NCBI GenBank assembly: GCA_002419285.1
Contig: DIFU01000128.1
Coordinates: 1 to 53,967 of the forward strand
Origin: Prolixibacteraceae bacterium UBA5740
GTDB taxonomy: Bacteria > Bacteroidota > Bacteroidia > Bacteroidales > Prolixibacteraceae
Direction: 5' to 3'
Length of the DNA stretch: 53,967 nucleotides
The position numbers were made by a program, and so were the translations under genes. The notes beneath the pieces were generated by a model, which saw only the letters and a program-made list of their open reading frames with translations, did not search any database and had not been told where the DNA came from. Shown here piece after piece: positions 8,268 to 17,176 of this stretch. Position 1 is the first letter of the stretch, and every line of letters starts with the position of its first letter.

Positions 8268-11200
8268 AGTCCCTGAGGTCTTAATGGATCACTATTGGCC
8301 ATACTGCGGACAACTGAGAGGATCTCAACCAAAAGCACATTGTAGCTGGTGTTTGCCGAGATCTGATTTAAGGTCATCAGCTGGCTTCGTAAAATTTCGT
8401 TACCTTGGATCTGATTGATCCGGATGGCATTGATATAACCGGAGAGCATCGAAATGCTTTCCTCGGAGGCTCCCTGAATTGCGCCTGAAAGCGATCCCTT
8501 CGCCTTATCTGCATCTCCTCCTGTGAAATACTTTCGGATCTCATCCGGGAGTTGTTCGAGAGCTGAAGACAATCCGGTGCCAAGTGCCGAAAGATCTTCA
8601 CCCATGGCCTGAGCCGAGGCCATGACCATGTCAAAGCCGAGAAAGTTGCCGTTGGAGTCTACCCATTTGCTCATGTATTGGTTGATGATCTTCCCGACCG
8701 GTTCCTCGACCAGCTTTTGAATCAGCATCCTGCGAATGACATTTCCGACTATGTCATCTACTTTCTTTCCCCAGGCTATGGCAGCATCCTCTCCGGCAGC
8801 GAAGGCCTCGATCATGGCATTACCGAGGTCATTTGCAACCGAAGAAACCGTTGACCCAAGGATCTCCTCACGAATGCCATTCACTATTTCGATGATCTCC
8901 TGTGCATTTTGCCTCATTCGGTCCTGGTATTCCTTGACCTTGTCATCATCAGTCTTTTTCTTGTCAGCCTCTGCCTTGGCCATTTGGGCATACTCTTGAC
9001 GTTGCTTCTTGAGGTTGTCGATCTGCTGTTTCTGCGATTGATAGCGGTCGGATCCAAGAGCCTTGTCAACTGCCCTTTCAAGATCCTCATAGGCCAGCTG
9101 TAGTTTTTCAACCTCCTCACGGTGCTTTTGGATGGATCTTTCCAGCTTACGGTCTTTTACTCCGGCAATAAGGTCAATCCCTTTCGTGATCAATCCGATC
9201 GAGGCCTCAATAATCTGAAGAGGGTTGCCGGTAGCTATTCCCATAGCGAGGTTCGTGGCGTCACCAACCATCCCGACTACATCGGTGGCTATTGCCGAGG
9301 CCTCATCCATACCCTTCGCACCGAGATTCTCCATCGAGTTAAAGATCTTCTGAAGGTTCTCATTCATGTAATCTGCCGAGGCATTTATAGCCCCTGTGAG
9401 GCTGCTCAGGTTGAGGGCTGACTGATCCTTTTTGTATGCCTTTACGGCCTCGGATAGGGCTTTAAACGGGTTCTTTTTCTTAATCTGCTCAGTAACCTTG
9501 TCCATCTGATCCCTGAGGGCTTTAAGCTGGTCTGGGGATAGATCCAGCTTAGACCATTCAGCTTCGAGTTGATTCTTGAGTTGGATCATTTTCTCAACAG
9601 AGAGGCTTTCGAGATCAGAGAACAGGGTATTCCAATCGTCGGATGACATCAGATCAGAAAGGTTCATCCCTGATTTATCTTCTTCGAAGGCCTGTTTGCG
9701 GGCTTCAATCGAGTCACGGATCTGATCCCTTTCCTGTTCCGTTTTCGCCTCATTCAAGGCTTTGTTTAATGCTAGAATGTCGTCATTGTACTCCTTCTCC
9801 AAGGTGAGCATTCTCTGGCGGGATGTTTGATATTCGGAAAGAAGTTGCTTGAGGTTCTGCTGTTGTTCCTTTAAGGTTTCTTGCTGTTTCTTGGTAAGTT
9901 CCTCAAATTCTTTTTTTAGGGCTTCCTCGTCAATAAGATCTTTTTCCACTCCGGCCTGTTCCCTAACAGCCCTGCGAAGCCGGTCAAAATAGGACAGGTC
10001 AACTGACTTTTCACCTGCTTCCTTGGCCTTCTGTTCATATGCTTTCTGTTCCTCGTCTATGGCCTTAAGTACCTGCTGGAGGTCAAAATCGATAAGTTCC
10101 TTTTTGTCCTGGATCCGTGACCTCTCGAGGGCAATCTCAGTATCCTTTGTCTTTCGCATCAGATCCTCACGCATCTGGGCAAACTCGCTCATCTTTTCCT
10201 TAAGCTTATCATTCGTGTCATCCTCTGAAGCCAGCCTTCTAAACTGAAAGCCTGAGAGAACAGCCTCGGCATCCTTCGTAAAATTTGCTGATTGTGTAAG
10301 CAAGGCTTCAGCCTGCTCCTCAATGACTTTCAAGTCGGCTTGCATTTGGGCTTTTTTCGCATTCGGTACCGTGGCCGTCAACATTTGTCCAAATTGTCCC
10401 TGGCTGACATAGCTTGTCACCTGATCAGGCTGTGCCTCGATATCGGCCTGAAGCAACAGGGCTTCCTTGTATTTTTCCGCGGCAAGCTGGGTGGCTGCAA
10501 GTGCTTTGGCTTTCAACACCTGGGCCGTAATGAACTTGTTCACGTTATCAGGATTGGAAAGCAGGGCTTCTGCCTCGGCCACATTGTTTACTTCAATACC
10601 AAGATCTTCAAAACGCTTTTTGTTATTCTTCACGAATGCCTCTTTTTCTTGCATAGTGCCGGCAAGAATAGCCCACTCTGTTACCAATGTTTTGATGGCG
10701 GTAATTGCCTCAAATGAACCGTCCACTACCGCCTTATTGAAATCCTCCTGTCGTTTTTTAGCCTCTTTCTGCTGACTGATATACTTGCTCAGGGCTATCG
10801 TTACGGCAGTAATGGCTACCGAAAGCCCCAACGTCAGGGTTCCGATAAGTACACGTGCAGCAGCCGTGGTAACACCCATGGCCGTGGCCACCTTAGTTTC
10901 GGCTATTGCCAGATATTCCTTGGCCTTGGTCAGAACAACGATGGAGAAATAGCTGTCCTTGTTCAGGGTTTCTGCCACCTGTTGTAACCCAATGGTAATA
11001 CCCATGAGTGACTGGACCCTGAGCATGATCTTCTGAAGGTTCTCGTTCTCCCCGGCAAACAATCCCACAGCGCCCTGGGCAGCGGAAAACGCACCGGTAA
11101 GTCCGGAAACAGTTGAAACGATCCCTTGGAATACCTTTTCATCGTTAGCCAGAACCCTTGCCTGAGCGGATGCATCATCGTATGCATCCTGAAGTTCTCC

Positions 11201-11665
11201 CAGGCGCTGTTGCATCTCGGCATATGCTGCAGTGCCACGAAGTCCGGCCTGTTCCATTCGGATAAGTTCTTCCCTGGCATTTCTTAACTGTGTCCGGAAG
11301 GATACCTGGCTTTTTTCATTTTTCTTGACCTCCTGTTCGAGTCCCTGTAAGGCTGTTTTTTCGGCGTCAAGTTCTGCTTTAAGTTGCTTAGCTTCCTTGA
11401 TTACTTCCTGCTGGGCAAGCCCGGGAGGCATCTTTTCAATCTGCTTTTCAATTGTTTTCAGCTGTTTCTCGAGATCGGCGATTACCTTTTTTTGGATCTG
11501 CACATTCTCGGCCGTGACATCCACAAATTGATCAAGCTTCTGGCCCTCCTTTACGGTAGTGTCAGAAAGCCCTTTGATCCTGCGTTCCATTTCGTCGATG
11601 GATCCGATCAACTTTTCATCCTTTATGTCTGCTGTGAAATTTAGTGCACCGTTGTCCGTGTTCAT
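8264..11665 (-). CDS. Tape measure protein
   Basis: 1133 residues, largely coiled coil (about 20-170 and 480-670) with a hydrophobic Ala/Val/Ile-rich stretch around 240-295 that fits the membrane-inserting region of tape measure proteins. Its position between tail chaperone genes and distal tail gene is typical. By the usual ~0.15 nm per residue, the tail would be about 170 nm long (inference). There is no obvious lytic transglycosylase or peptidase motif. The start ATG overlaps the stop of the frameshifted chaperone reading frame (ATGA), which suggests translational coupling. Confidence 0.9.
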   Translation of the reverse strand: MNTDNGALNFTADIKDEKLIGSIDEMERRIKGLSDTTVKEGQKLDQFVDVTAENVQIQKKVIADLEKQLKTIEKQIEKMPPGLAQQEVIKEAKQLKAELDAEKTALQGLEQEVKKNEKSQVSFRTQLRNAREELIRMEQAGLRGTAAYAEMQQRLGELQDAYDDASAQARVLANDEKVFQGIVSTVSGLTGAFSAAQGAVGLFAGENENLQKIMLRVQSLMGITIGLQQVAETLNKDSYFSIVVLTKAKEYLAIAETKVATAMGVTTAAARVLIGTLTLGLSVAITAVTIALSKYISQQKEAKKRQEDFNKAVVDGSFEAITAIKTLVTEWAILAGTMQEKEAFVKNNKKRFEDLGIEVNNVAEAEALLSNPDNVNKFITAQVLKAKALAATQLAAEKYKEALLLQADIEAQPDQVTSYVSQGQFGQMLTATVPNAKKAQMQADLKVIEEQAEALLTQSANFTKDAEAVLSGFQFRRLASEDDTNDKLKEKMSEFAQMREDLMRKTKDTEIALERSRIQDKKELIDFDLQQVLKAIDEEQKAYEQKAKEAGEKSVDLSYFDRLRRAVREQAGVEKDLIDEEALKKEFEELTKKQQETLKEQQQNLKQLLSEYQTSRQRMLTLEKEYNDDILALNKALNEAKTEQERDQIRDSIEARKQAFEEDKSGMNLSDLMSSDDWNTLFSDLESLSVEKMIQLKNQLEAEWSKLDLSPDQLKALRDQMDKVTEQIKKKNPFKALSEAVKAYKKDQSALNLSSLTGAINASADYMNENLQKIFNSMENLGAKGMDEASAIATDVVGMVGDATNLAMGIATGNPLQIIEASIGLITKGIDLIAGVKDRKLERSIQKHREEVEKLQLAYEDLERAVDKALGSDRYQSQKQQIDNLKKQRQEYAQMAKAEADKKKTDDDKVKEYQDRMRQNAQEIIEIVNGIREEILGSTVSSVANDLGNAMIEAFAAGEDAAIAWGKKVDDIVGNVIRRMLIQKLVEEPVGKIINQYMSKWVDSNGNFLGFDMVMASAQAMGEDLSALGTGLSSALEQLPDEIRKYFTGGDADKAKGSLSGAIQGASEESISMLSGYINAIRINQIQGNEILRSQLMTLNQISANTSYNVLLVEILSVVRSMANSDPLRPQGL

Positions 11666-11868
11666 GATAGACTATTTATGTAGTTCTTTATTCCCTCGGC
11701 ATTTTCCCGATTAAGCCGACGATCTCCACTTTTTTCCCCGAAGTCATAGGATGGAAGATCACTCATAATCCGCTGAACCACCGACCAAGCAATGCCGTGA
11801 TGGAGATATTCCCAAGTCCAGCCAAAGTGCGCGCAGATTGCGCCCCTGCGACCGTATGGGCTTTTTAA
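11662..11868 (-). CDS. Frameshift extension of tail chaperone (gpGT-like T part)
   Basis: A 68-codon open frame with no usable start codon fills the gap between the chaperone stop and the tape-measure start. It is in the -1 frame relative to the upstream gene and remains open back into it. The peptide contains GRRGAICAHFGWTWEYL and HGIAWSVVQRIM, a composition and position I associate with the GT part of tail chaperones in Bacteroidota phages. It ends with an ATGA overlap on the tape measure gene. The likely product is a G-T fusion made by -1 frameshifting, as in lambda gpG/gpGT. I could not find a clean X-XXY-YYZ slippery heptamer, so the slip site is unknown. Confidence 0.65.
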   Translation of the reverse strand, partial: LKSPYGRRGAICAHFGWTWEYLHHGIAWSVVQRIMSDLPSYDFGEKSGDRRLNRENAEGIKNYINSLS

Positions 11869-12398
11869 TCCCCTGAGTTTGCCTCTATCCGGATCGGCAT
11901 TGTCGTCCTCACTGCGGACATCAACCGAATAGAGTTCATAAAATCCCCCAAGTTGCTCATGGCGTTCACCAATAAGACATACTGAAACAGGTCCGATGGC
12001 TTAACCCAGCGGAAGAACACCTCGGTAAGTTCATCCAGATCCTTGGTACTTGTGTTGAAATAATCCTCGCCCAGAACGGCTATGGCAAGAATCAGAGCCA
12101 TTTTTCTGCCATACTTCCGAGCATACTGTTTGGCCTCGCCAAGACCTCTTTCACTGACCTTTGACTCATCAATGATCAGATCAATCTGCTGGGCTGAAAG
12201 GAGGTCCAAAACAGCCAGAGTGGGTTCCTTAATTGTATAGGTGAGAGTTTCGGTTTCCTCCCGATAACGCCTGAAAAAGCCGAGAAGGCCCCGACGTGTT
12301 ACCGTCCTGACCTTCCGGCTTACAGATATATTCACCCCCTTCTGAATAAGCAGATTCAATTCATTCTTTTCAGCTTCTAACCTTTCTTTGTCTGTCAT
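11865..12398 (-). CDS. Tail assembly chaperone (gpG-like)
   Basis: 177 residues, mostly helical, with a charged N-terminus and a conserved region around LAVLDLLSAQQIDLI. The position between the tail-tube gene and the tape measure, and the overlapping -1 frame at its end, are the hallmarks of the G component of siphophage tail chaperones. It would coat the tape measure before tube polymerisation. It is separated from the tail-tube gene by a terminator, which would lower its level relative to the tube. Confidence 0.75.
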   Translation of the reverse strand: MTDKERLEAEKNELNLLIQKGVNISVSRKVRTVTRRGLLGFFRRYREETETLTYTIKEPTLAVLDLLSAQQIDLIIDESKVSERGLGEAKQYARKYGRKMALILAIAVLGEDYFNTSTKDLDELTEVFFRWVKPSDLFQYVLLVNAMSNLGDFMNSIRLMSAVRTTMPIRIEANSGD

Positions 12399-12416
12399 AG
12401 GTTGCGGAACTTAAAA

Positions 12417-12445
12417 GAAAAGCCCCGAATGATACGAGGCTTTTC
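12417..12445 (-). terminator. Internal terminator after the tail-tube gene
   Basis: On the minus strand AAAAGCC and GGCTTTT, extended by flanking G-C pairs, form a hairpin followed by TTTT. It lies between the tail-tube and chaperone genes and probably acts as a partial terminator so that the tube protein is made in excess. Confidence 0.7.
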
Positions 12446-12482
12446 GGTTCAATCAAATCAATTAACTACCAATAGTAAAGAA

Positions 12483-12995
12483 TCAAGAAGCCGGGCCTTC
12501 GTATGCCGTGATTGCCTTTCCGGCAGTAACAGCCAATGGAGTAACGGTAAAGTCAACAAGGAAGATTCCCTGATCACTGAATTCTGAGTTGATGACGGCC
12601 TCGATGTCGGCATTGGGAATGTCCACCCACAATCCCTGTTTTGTCTTGACACGGATAGCTTTGTTGTCCACGAGTTCGGAGCCGTCAAAGCCCCAGGTTG
12701 CAGGAGTGGCAGGTGGCCCAACTGCTGCAGCGGTGAAAGTTCCACCAATGTAGTCTGCGAGAACCTGAGGATCCGGATCCATGATCGAAAAGTTCAAGAC
12801 GGGAACCTTTTTGCGCTTTGCGCGAACCTCGGGAGAAGCCTTTCCCTCCTCGAAGTGTTCGGTGACCTCAGAAGCCTCCTGAGCCAATCGGCAGGTGTTC
12901 TGATAGGTCTTCCCTATTTTTGCCATCGTGGTCGGCATAATGCCATTTTCGGCAGCTTCACCAACCTCAATCTGAGATAAACCAAGTGTAATCAT
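12483..12995 (-). CDS. Major tail tube protein
   Basis: 170 residues, beta-rich with a central KVPVLNFSIMDPDPQV stretch and C-terminal LAVTAGKAITAYEG. Size, position upstream of the gpG-like chaperone and downstream of the tail terminator, and the terminator right after it all fit the tube subunit of a long-tailed siphophage. No extra Ig-like domain is present at the C-terminus. Identification rests mainly on gene order. Confidence 0.7.
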   Translation of the reverse strand: MITLGLSQIEVGEAAENGIMPTTMAKIGKTYQNTCRLAQEASEVTEHFEEGKASPEVRAKRKKVPVLNFSIMDPDPQVLADYIGGTFTAAAVGPPATPATWGFDGSELVDNKAIRVKTKQGLWVDIPNADIEAVINSEFSDQGIFLVDFTVTPLAVTAGKAITAYEGPAS

Positions 12996-13007
12996 TTGCG
13001 TAATGTA

Positions 13008-13415
13008 TTAGATGTGAATGTTCCAGTTAACACGTATATTGACGTAATGCTGATCCGTTTCGGGATCTGTTATGACGGTCTGCGATTCCAGGTTCATCAG
13101 CAAGCCCTGAACAAACGAGTCCCTTATCAGGGAAATAACCATTTCGGATAGTTCCTTCATCCTCGCTTCGTTTGGCATCTTCTGCGAAACCCCACTTATC
13201 GAAACCGAAACATCAGGTACATGAATATTCACGTTTGATGTTCCAAGCTGCGGATGAAAGTCCTGTGAAAGGGTAATCGTATTGACAACGATATCCTCCT
13301 TGACGGAATTTAGCGGGCGTTTCCGCTTGTAAATTCCACCGGTAATTTCAGAACTGATTGCTGAAGCTTTCAATTTCTGAAACAGGATTGTGTCGGTGTC
13401 AAATGTCTGTTTCAT
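13008..13415 (-). CDS. Tail terminator / completion protein
   Basis: 135 residues of alternating strands and helices with an N-terminal FDTDTILFQKLKAS. It lies between the HK97-gp10-like gene and the tail-tube gene, the place of the protein that caps the tube and joins it to the head. It overlaps the upstream gene by 17 bp. Assignment by order and size; I see no decisive motif. Confidence 0.6.
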   Translation of the reverse strand: MKQTFDTDTILFQKLKASAISSEITGGIYKRKRPLNSVKEDIVVNTITLSQDFHPQLGTSNVNIHVPDVSVSISGVSQKMPNEARMKELSEMVISLIRDSFVQGLLMNLESQTVITDPETDQHYVNIRVNWNIHI

Positions 13416-13866
13416 TCAGAGCCTTATTGATATTTACCTTGAGTTGTTCCAGCATCCTTGGCAATTCCTTGCGAGCAAGTATTTCCGCGGATGTCAGGAC
13501 GTCCCTTCCACGGGATTCCACATAGACCGCATAATCCATTCCTGCAGTTACGACAAGGCAGTAAGGTGACTTGTTCTGTGATCCTACTTTTGTGGCAATA
13601 TCTCTGCCTTTGCGCATCCCAGCATCTGTCCCCTCATATCCTTCATGGACAGCAACACCGTCACGGAAAACCATGTAGCCGATACTACTGCGAAGGTTCC
13701 CTGTCTGGTCCTTAAAGCCTTTATCCGGAGGAATTGACTTTGCGTGTGTCACACACTTTTCCCCAAGAAATTGCAGGCGCTTAATAATCCGGCTGTCGAT
13801 GGCCTTGAGAAAGGCATCAAAGCGCTTACGGACATCTTCCTGAGTGAAATTTGCCTTTAGAGCCAT
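13399..13866 (-). CDS. HK97-gp10-like neck/tail component
   Basis: 155 residues. A helical N-terminus is followed by the typical gp10 pattern: DQTGNLRSSIGY, a VHEGYEGTDAG strand and AGMDYAVYVESRGRDV. Members of this family lie between the head-closure gene and the tail terminator in siphophages. It overlaps the preceding gene by 10 bp and the following one by 17 bp. Confidence 0.85.
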   Translation of the reverse strand: MALKANFTQEDVRKRFDAFLKAIDSRIIKRLQFLGEKCVTHAKSIPPDKGFKDQTGNLRSSIGYMVFRDGVAVHEGYEGTDAGMRKGRDIATKVGSQNKSPYCLVVTAGMDYAVYVESRGRDVLTSAEILARKELPRMLEQLKVNINKALNETDI

Positions 13867-14189
13867 AGCCGGTTGTGTAAACGTCCAACATCAAACTTCA
13901 GGACCATACCTTGGATCCTTAAAAATGGATCTTCGGGATCACCATTGAGAACCTTAACCTCAGAGCCTTCAGGAATCCTGACCGCAGACATTGGCAGGTG
14001 AACGGTGGAAGAGAAAACGATGGCCTCCCCATCCGAACCGTTTATGACTGAACCCTGTCCGTTGGTCTGTTCCCGGCATTCCGAATGAAATACCCACGAT
14101 TCGCTACCTGGCACAAAATTTCCGGACTCATCCTGAGATGAACCCGTAACTGTTTTCAGATAGAGATTATGTGGATATTGTTTCATCAT
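13857..14189 (-). CDS. Head closure / stopper-like protein
   Basis: 110 residues when started at the ATG at 14189, which comes 1 nt after the stop of the upstream gene. A longer frame reaching 14309 would overlap that gene by about 120 bp and is unlikely. The protein is beta-rich and includes an SSTVHLPMSAVRIPEGSEV segment and FLRIQGMVLKFD. Its position between adaptor and gp10-like genes fits the head-tail stopper. Function assigned by order. Confidence 0.6.
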   Translation of the reverse strand: MMKQYPHNLYLKTVTGSSQDESGNFVPGSESWVFHSECREQTNGQGSVINGSDGEAIVFSSTVHLPMSAVRIPEGSEVKVLNGDPEDPFLRIQGMVLKFDVGRLHNRLWL

Positions 14190-14190
14190 T

Positions 14191-14514
14191 TTACCAGTAG
14201 TGAGACCTGTTTCGAATGCGAGAAGGCTTGGAAGGTCCTTCCAGTGGGTTTTCGACCCCATACCGGGAGTAAATTGATCCAGCGATCCGCTTATAACTTT
14301 CACGGTCACTGACTGAGAGGCTCATGTCTCCTTCGGTGATGTTCGGGCTTGTTGCAAGCAGAACACACAGGTCTGCCTTTGCAAGATCAAAATCACGATA
14401 GTTTCCAAGATATTCCTCATGCTCATTGACATCTCTGTCAATAAGGATTTTCAACAACTTCTTTTCCGAAATGGGATGATTTACCGATTCTGCAAGTGCC
14501 TCCAGGTTTGTCAT
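14191..14514 (-). CDS. Head-tail connector / adaptor protein
   Basis: 107 residues, mainly helical (LLKILIDRDVNEHEEY, DLAKADLCVLLATSP). This is the usual composition of the adaptor that docks under the portal and is encoded right after the major capsid gene. It resembles the DUF6706-type proteins of Bacteroidota phages. A terminator separates it from the capsid gene. Confidence 0.65.
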   Translation of the reverse strand: MTNLEALAESVNHPISEKKLLKILIDRDVNEHEEYLGNYRDFDLAKADLCVLLATSPNITEGDMSLSVSDRESYKRIAGSIYSRYGVENPLEGPSKPSRIRNRSHYW

Positions 14515-14528
14515 ACGTCAATAAAATT

Positions 14529-14558
14529 CAGGGAGGAGGTTATTGGCCATCCTCCCTG
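14529..14558 (-). terminator. Internal terminator after the major capsid gene
   Basis: CAGGGAGGA and TCCTCCCTG form a 9-bp GC-rich stem, followed on the minus strand by AATTTTATT. It starts 6 bp beyond the capsid stop. It would reduce expression of connector genes relative to the capsid. Confidence 0.75.
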
Positions 14559-14563
14559 GTGTG

Positions 14564-15655
14564 TTATTTATTCCAGCTTGTTGCCGATGTCTGCATAAGT
14601 ACAGATCGACCAGCAAGGTTCCAGGCTGGGAACAGGTTTGCAATCCCCTCAGTAACCTCCTTGATAGGAGAGATATTGGAGTATTTCTGAACCATGGTAT
14701 GCCCGTTCATGGCCTTGGTGGCTACGGTCTGGACATTCATGTCAATAGGACGTTTCCAGTGGGTTTTACCCAGCACTTTCGATTCGGAGAACAACACCAC
14801 GTCATCCTCAAAAGGATTGACGGTTGTACGGGTTCCGTCAGCGAGTTCGATAGTTACATCCTGATCAATCTCCACGATCTGAAGGCCGTTCAGGGCAACC
14901 CTCCTGCGCAACATGGCGTTCACATCTTCCAAGGAAGGAGTCTGTGCAATGCTGGCGAGATTCGTCAGGTATGAAGCACACATCTTGATAGCCTCATCGG
15001 TCTGAACCAATTTGGCCAAGGTAGCGGTGTTCATGAAGGCAAAACGGTAGTTTGCACCGATGGTTTTACCCTTGCTTAAAGCAGCAGGAAAGTCCTTGGT
15101 GAAAGGCTTGGCAGATGCAACGGTTGCCCAGGAAGCGGTTACACCAAGCTTCTGAGTGGTCGGGATCTGATAGTCGACGTTGTATTCAGTTACAACCCCA
15201 GCGTTATTGGCGTTGGTGAATGTAACCTTGCCGAGAGAAATTTGCTTGAGGGCAATCCATTCAGCGCGGGCAGCAACGCCATCCCAGCAGAATTTAACAT
15301 CCTCAGCCCAGAAGTCGACGATGGCTTTCAAATCAGGATTATTGGAAGCCATTGCGAGCATGATGTCATACTCGGTGAGCTCATCTTCCAGCTTCTCGCG
15401 GGAAACGGCGATTTTCGGAATATCACCCTGGATTCGGCTGATAGCCTCCCTGGTTTTTTTCGGGATGGTTGCGCCTCGTGCAACGAGGTCGGCAGCGATT
15501 TTCAGGCCAGCCTGACCTTCGAGCATCTTCCACGTCAGAAACGGAGTTTCAGTCGGTGGGAAAAGAGTGGGATAATAGTACGGCTTCAGGTTGTAGCTGT
15601 TCACCACGGCCTGCATATCCCTCTCAGTGAGTCCTTGCATTAATGTTTTTTGCAT
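14564..15655 (-). CDS. Major capsid protein (lambda gpE-type)
   Basis: 363 residues. The order (scaffold, decoration-like protein, this gene, connector) and the protein character (long N-terminal arm with YYYPTLFPPTETPFLTWK, a central domain, and a C-terminal QKYSNISPIKEVTEG) match the Phage_cap_E family. It forms the icosahedral shell. The mRNA is closed by a strong hairpin just after the stop, as expected for the most abundant late product. Confidence 0.85.
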   Translation of the reverse strand: MQKTLMQGLTERDMQAVVNSYNLKPYYYPTLFPPTETPFLTWKMLEGQAGLKIAADLVARGATIPKKTREAISRIQGDIPKIAVSREKLEDELTEYDIMLAMASNNPDLKAIVDFWAEDVKFCWDGVAARAEWIALKQISLGKVTFTNANNAGVVTEYNVDYQIPTTQKLGVTASWATVASAKPFTKDFPAALSKGKTIGANYRFAFMNTATLAKLVQTDEAIKMCASYLTNLASIAQTPSLEDVNAMLRRRVALNGLQIVEIDQDVTIELADGTRTTVNPFEDDVVLFSESKVLGKTHWKRPIDMNVQTVATKAMNGHTMVQKYSNISPIKEVTEGIANLFPAWNLAGRSVLMQTSATSWNK

Positions 15656-15680
15656 GATAATAAAATTTAGAGGTTAGATA

Positions 15681-16256
15681 TTAGGACACGTAATGAATGC
15701 CTTTCAGGGCAGTCTTTACTGAAGCAGGAACAGGCACGCTGTTCCCTTCACGTACAACGGCAATCGCCCAAGCATCTGTGAACAGGTTGGTTTCTGCCAC
15801 ATCGTAATTAGAACCGGCAATAACAGAAGGAGTGACCTTAGCCACCTTGTCAACGCCGACGGTCTGAAAAGCTACAACTTTGTCATCAGCATCGATGGCA
15901 ACTCCGAGAGTTGTGCCAACAGTGATAACATCCTTGTCCGTGTTTGTGGTTTTATCGATGGCAGTAATGGCTTGACCATTTGCGCCATCGGTTCCAAAAT
16001 AGTCGCCCACCTTGAAATGATGGCCTTTGCCGACCTCATATTCAGTGGCTGCATCGGTAGCATCGCTAACGATCAGGGCAGTTTTGACGACGTGGTACAT
16101 ACCGTCCGTGGCGTTATATCCCAGAGGGGTGCCTTCCTTGAGAGCAAGACCTCCGAGTTCGCCTGAAACCACGGTAACCCCACCTGGGATATCAGCAATC
16201 CTGTGAAGGATGGCCTTAATAGCCCGGTTGTCGGAATTTCGTTCGATTTTCAGCAT
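15681..16256 (-). CDS. Putative head decoration protein
   Basis: 191 residues of beta-rich sequence with many Asp, Thr and Val. The GVAIDADDKVVAF and GHHFKVGDYFGTDG segments resemble lambda-gpD-like or other head decoration proteins encoded directly upstream of gpE-type capsids. No catalytic motif. It would bind the outside of the expanded capsid. Assignment by position and composition. Confidence 0.6.
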   Translation of the reverse strand: MLKIERNSDNRAIKAILHRIADIPGGVTVVSGELGGLALKEGTPLGYNATDGMYHVVKTALIVSDATDAATEYEVGKGHHFKVGDYFGTDGANGQAITAIDKTTNTDKDVITVGTTLGVAIDADDKVVAFQTVGVDKVAKVTPSVIAGSNYDVAETNLFTDAWAIAVVREGNSVPVPASVKTALKGIHYVS

Positions 16257-16288
16257 TTTGCTTTAAATTTTTGTTTGACAATGTTTTT

Positions 16289-16984
16289 TTACACTTGCTT
16301 GCCTTCTAGGCTTTTGTTGCCTTCGGCCTTGCTTGCCAAATAGGAAGACACAGAGGAGGACACTCCGTTCTGGTCCTTACCCCCGAAAATGGGTTTTCCC
16401 TGGGCCATGAGACCCTTATTGGCCAGCTCCTGATTAAAAGCCGTGATGTCCGTTTCGGTTTCAGTCAAGTATTCAGCGAAGGCCTCTTCTGAATCAAAAT
16501 TCATTCGAGAAAAATCCTTGATTTTTTGTGCCTTGAATGTTTCGGGCACATCCTTTAGTTTACCTTCCAGCTGCTGAAGCCTTGTCTGTTTGATTTTTTC
16601 ACCTTCGAAGGATGACAGTTTCTGCTGCAGTGGGTCAATAGCTGCCTTGACAGCATTTGCCACGATAGCGGCGATATCGTTTGGATTTGCCGGTTCCTTT
16701 GGATCTTTGCCGGGGTCCTTAGGATCCTTCTTCTCAACGAAATCGAATTTCTTTTTCAGGTTTCCTTCGTAGGTCCTATTTGCTTCGGACACTTCCTTAT
16801 CCACATCCTTCCTGTACTCGGTGATGTATGCCGACACCTTTTCGGTTGTCAGTTTATCCACGAGGCCAGCTGCATCTTCGTCCGTATCAACCTGTAAGGA
16901 GAGGACTCCTGCCAGTTGAGCCAAACCGTCTTTTCGCATGCCTGAAAACTTTGCTATCAGTAATGCGAGTAATTTTTCTTTCAT
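16289..16984 (-). CDS. Capsid scaffolding protein
   Basis: 231 residues, strongly charged and helical, with a Pro/Lys/Asp-rich linker (about residues 84-100, KKDPKDPGKDPKEP) and a helical C-terminal half. This is a typical scaffold encoded upstream of the major capsid gene. No protease motif is visible. It is the first gene of the capsid transcript. A dispersed palindrome lies 49 bp upstream of its start, in a 192-bp divergent promoter region shared with the plus-strand island. Confidence 0.75.
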   Translation of the reverse strand: MKEKLLALLIAKFSGMRKDGLAQLAGVLSLQVDTDEDAAGLVDKLTTEKVSAYITEYRKDVDKEVSEANRTYEGNLKKKFDFVEKKDPKDPGKDPKEPANPNDIAAIVANAVKAAIDPLQQKLSSFEGEKIKQTRLQQLEGKLKDVPETFKAQKIKDFSRMNFDSEEAFAEYLTETETDITAFNQELANKGLMAQGKPIFGGKDQNGVSSSVSSYLASKAEGNKSLEGKQV

Positions 16985-17032
16985 GCCTAAATGTTTTGGT
17001 TTTAATCAATAGAAAGCACCAAATTAATTAAA

Positions 17033-17047
17033 GTATCAGAGTAATAC
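17033..17047. promoter_or_regulatory. Dispersed palindrome, copy 2 (capsid operon)
   Basis: GTATCAGAGTAATAC, 49 bp upstream of the scaffold start. It shares the divergent promoter region with copy 3, about 110 bp away. Confidence 0.7.
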
Positions 17048-17136
17048 ATATTTGAATGTTGTCACTTACCTAAAAGATACGCACACCCCGGAAAGAATTA
17101 TTTTTTCATTTCATGTTGTTTTATTCAATATATCTC

Positions 17137-17158
17137 TATATTTGTATCACAGTAATAC
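17137..17158 (+). promoter_or_regulatory. Promoter -7 box with dispersed palindrome copy 3 (pcf island)
   Basis: TATATTTG (17137-17144) matches the Bacteroidota -7 box TAnnTTTG. Its last G is also the first base of GTATCACAGTAATAC (17144-17158), so a protein bound there would cover the transcription start. The first gene of the island begins 19 bp further on. Confidence 0.7.
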
Positions 17159-17176
17159 ACAATAAACCGCAACATC

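Noticed and set aside
11862..11990. Search for a classical slippery heptamer in the chaperone overlap
   Set aside because: Candidate runs such as GGGGAT and TTAAAAA are not in the right frame for X-XXY-YYZ, so I do not mark a slip site.
14190..14309. Long version of the head-closure gene
   Set aside because: It would overlap the connector gene by about 120 bp in another frame; the ATG 1 nt after the connector stop is the better start.
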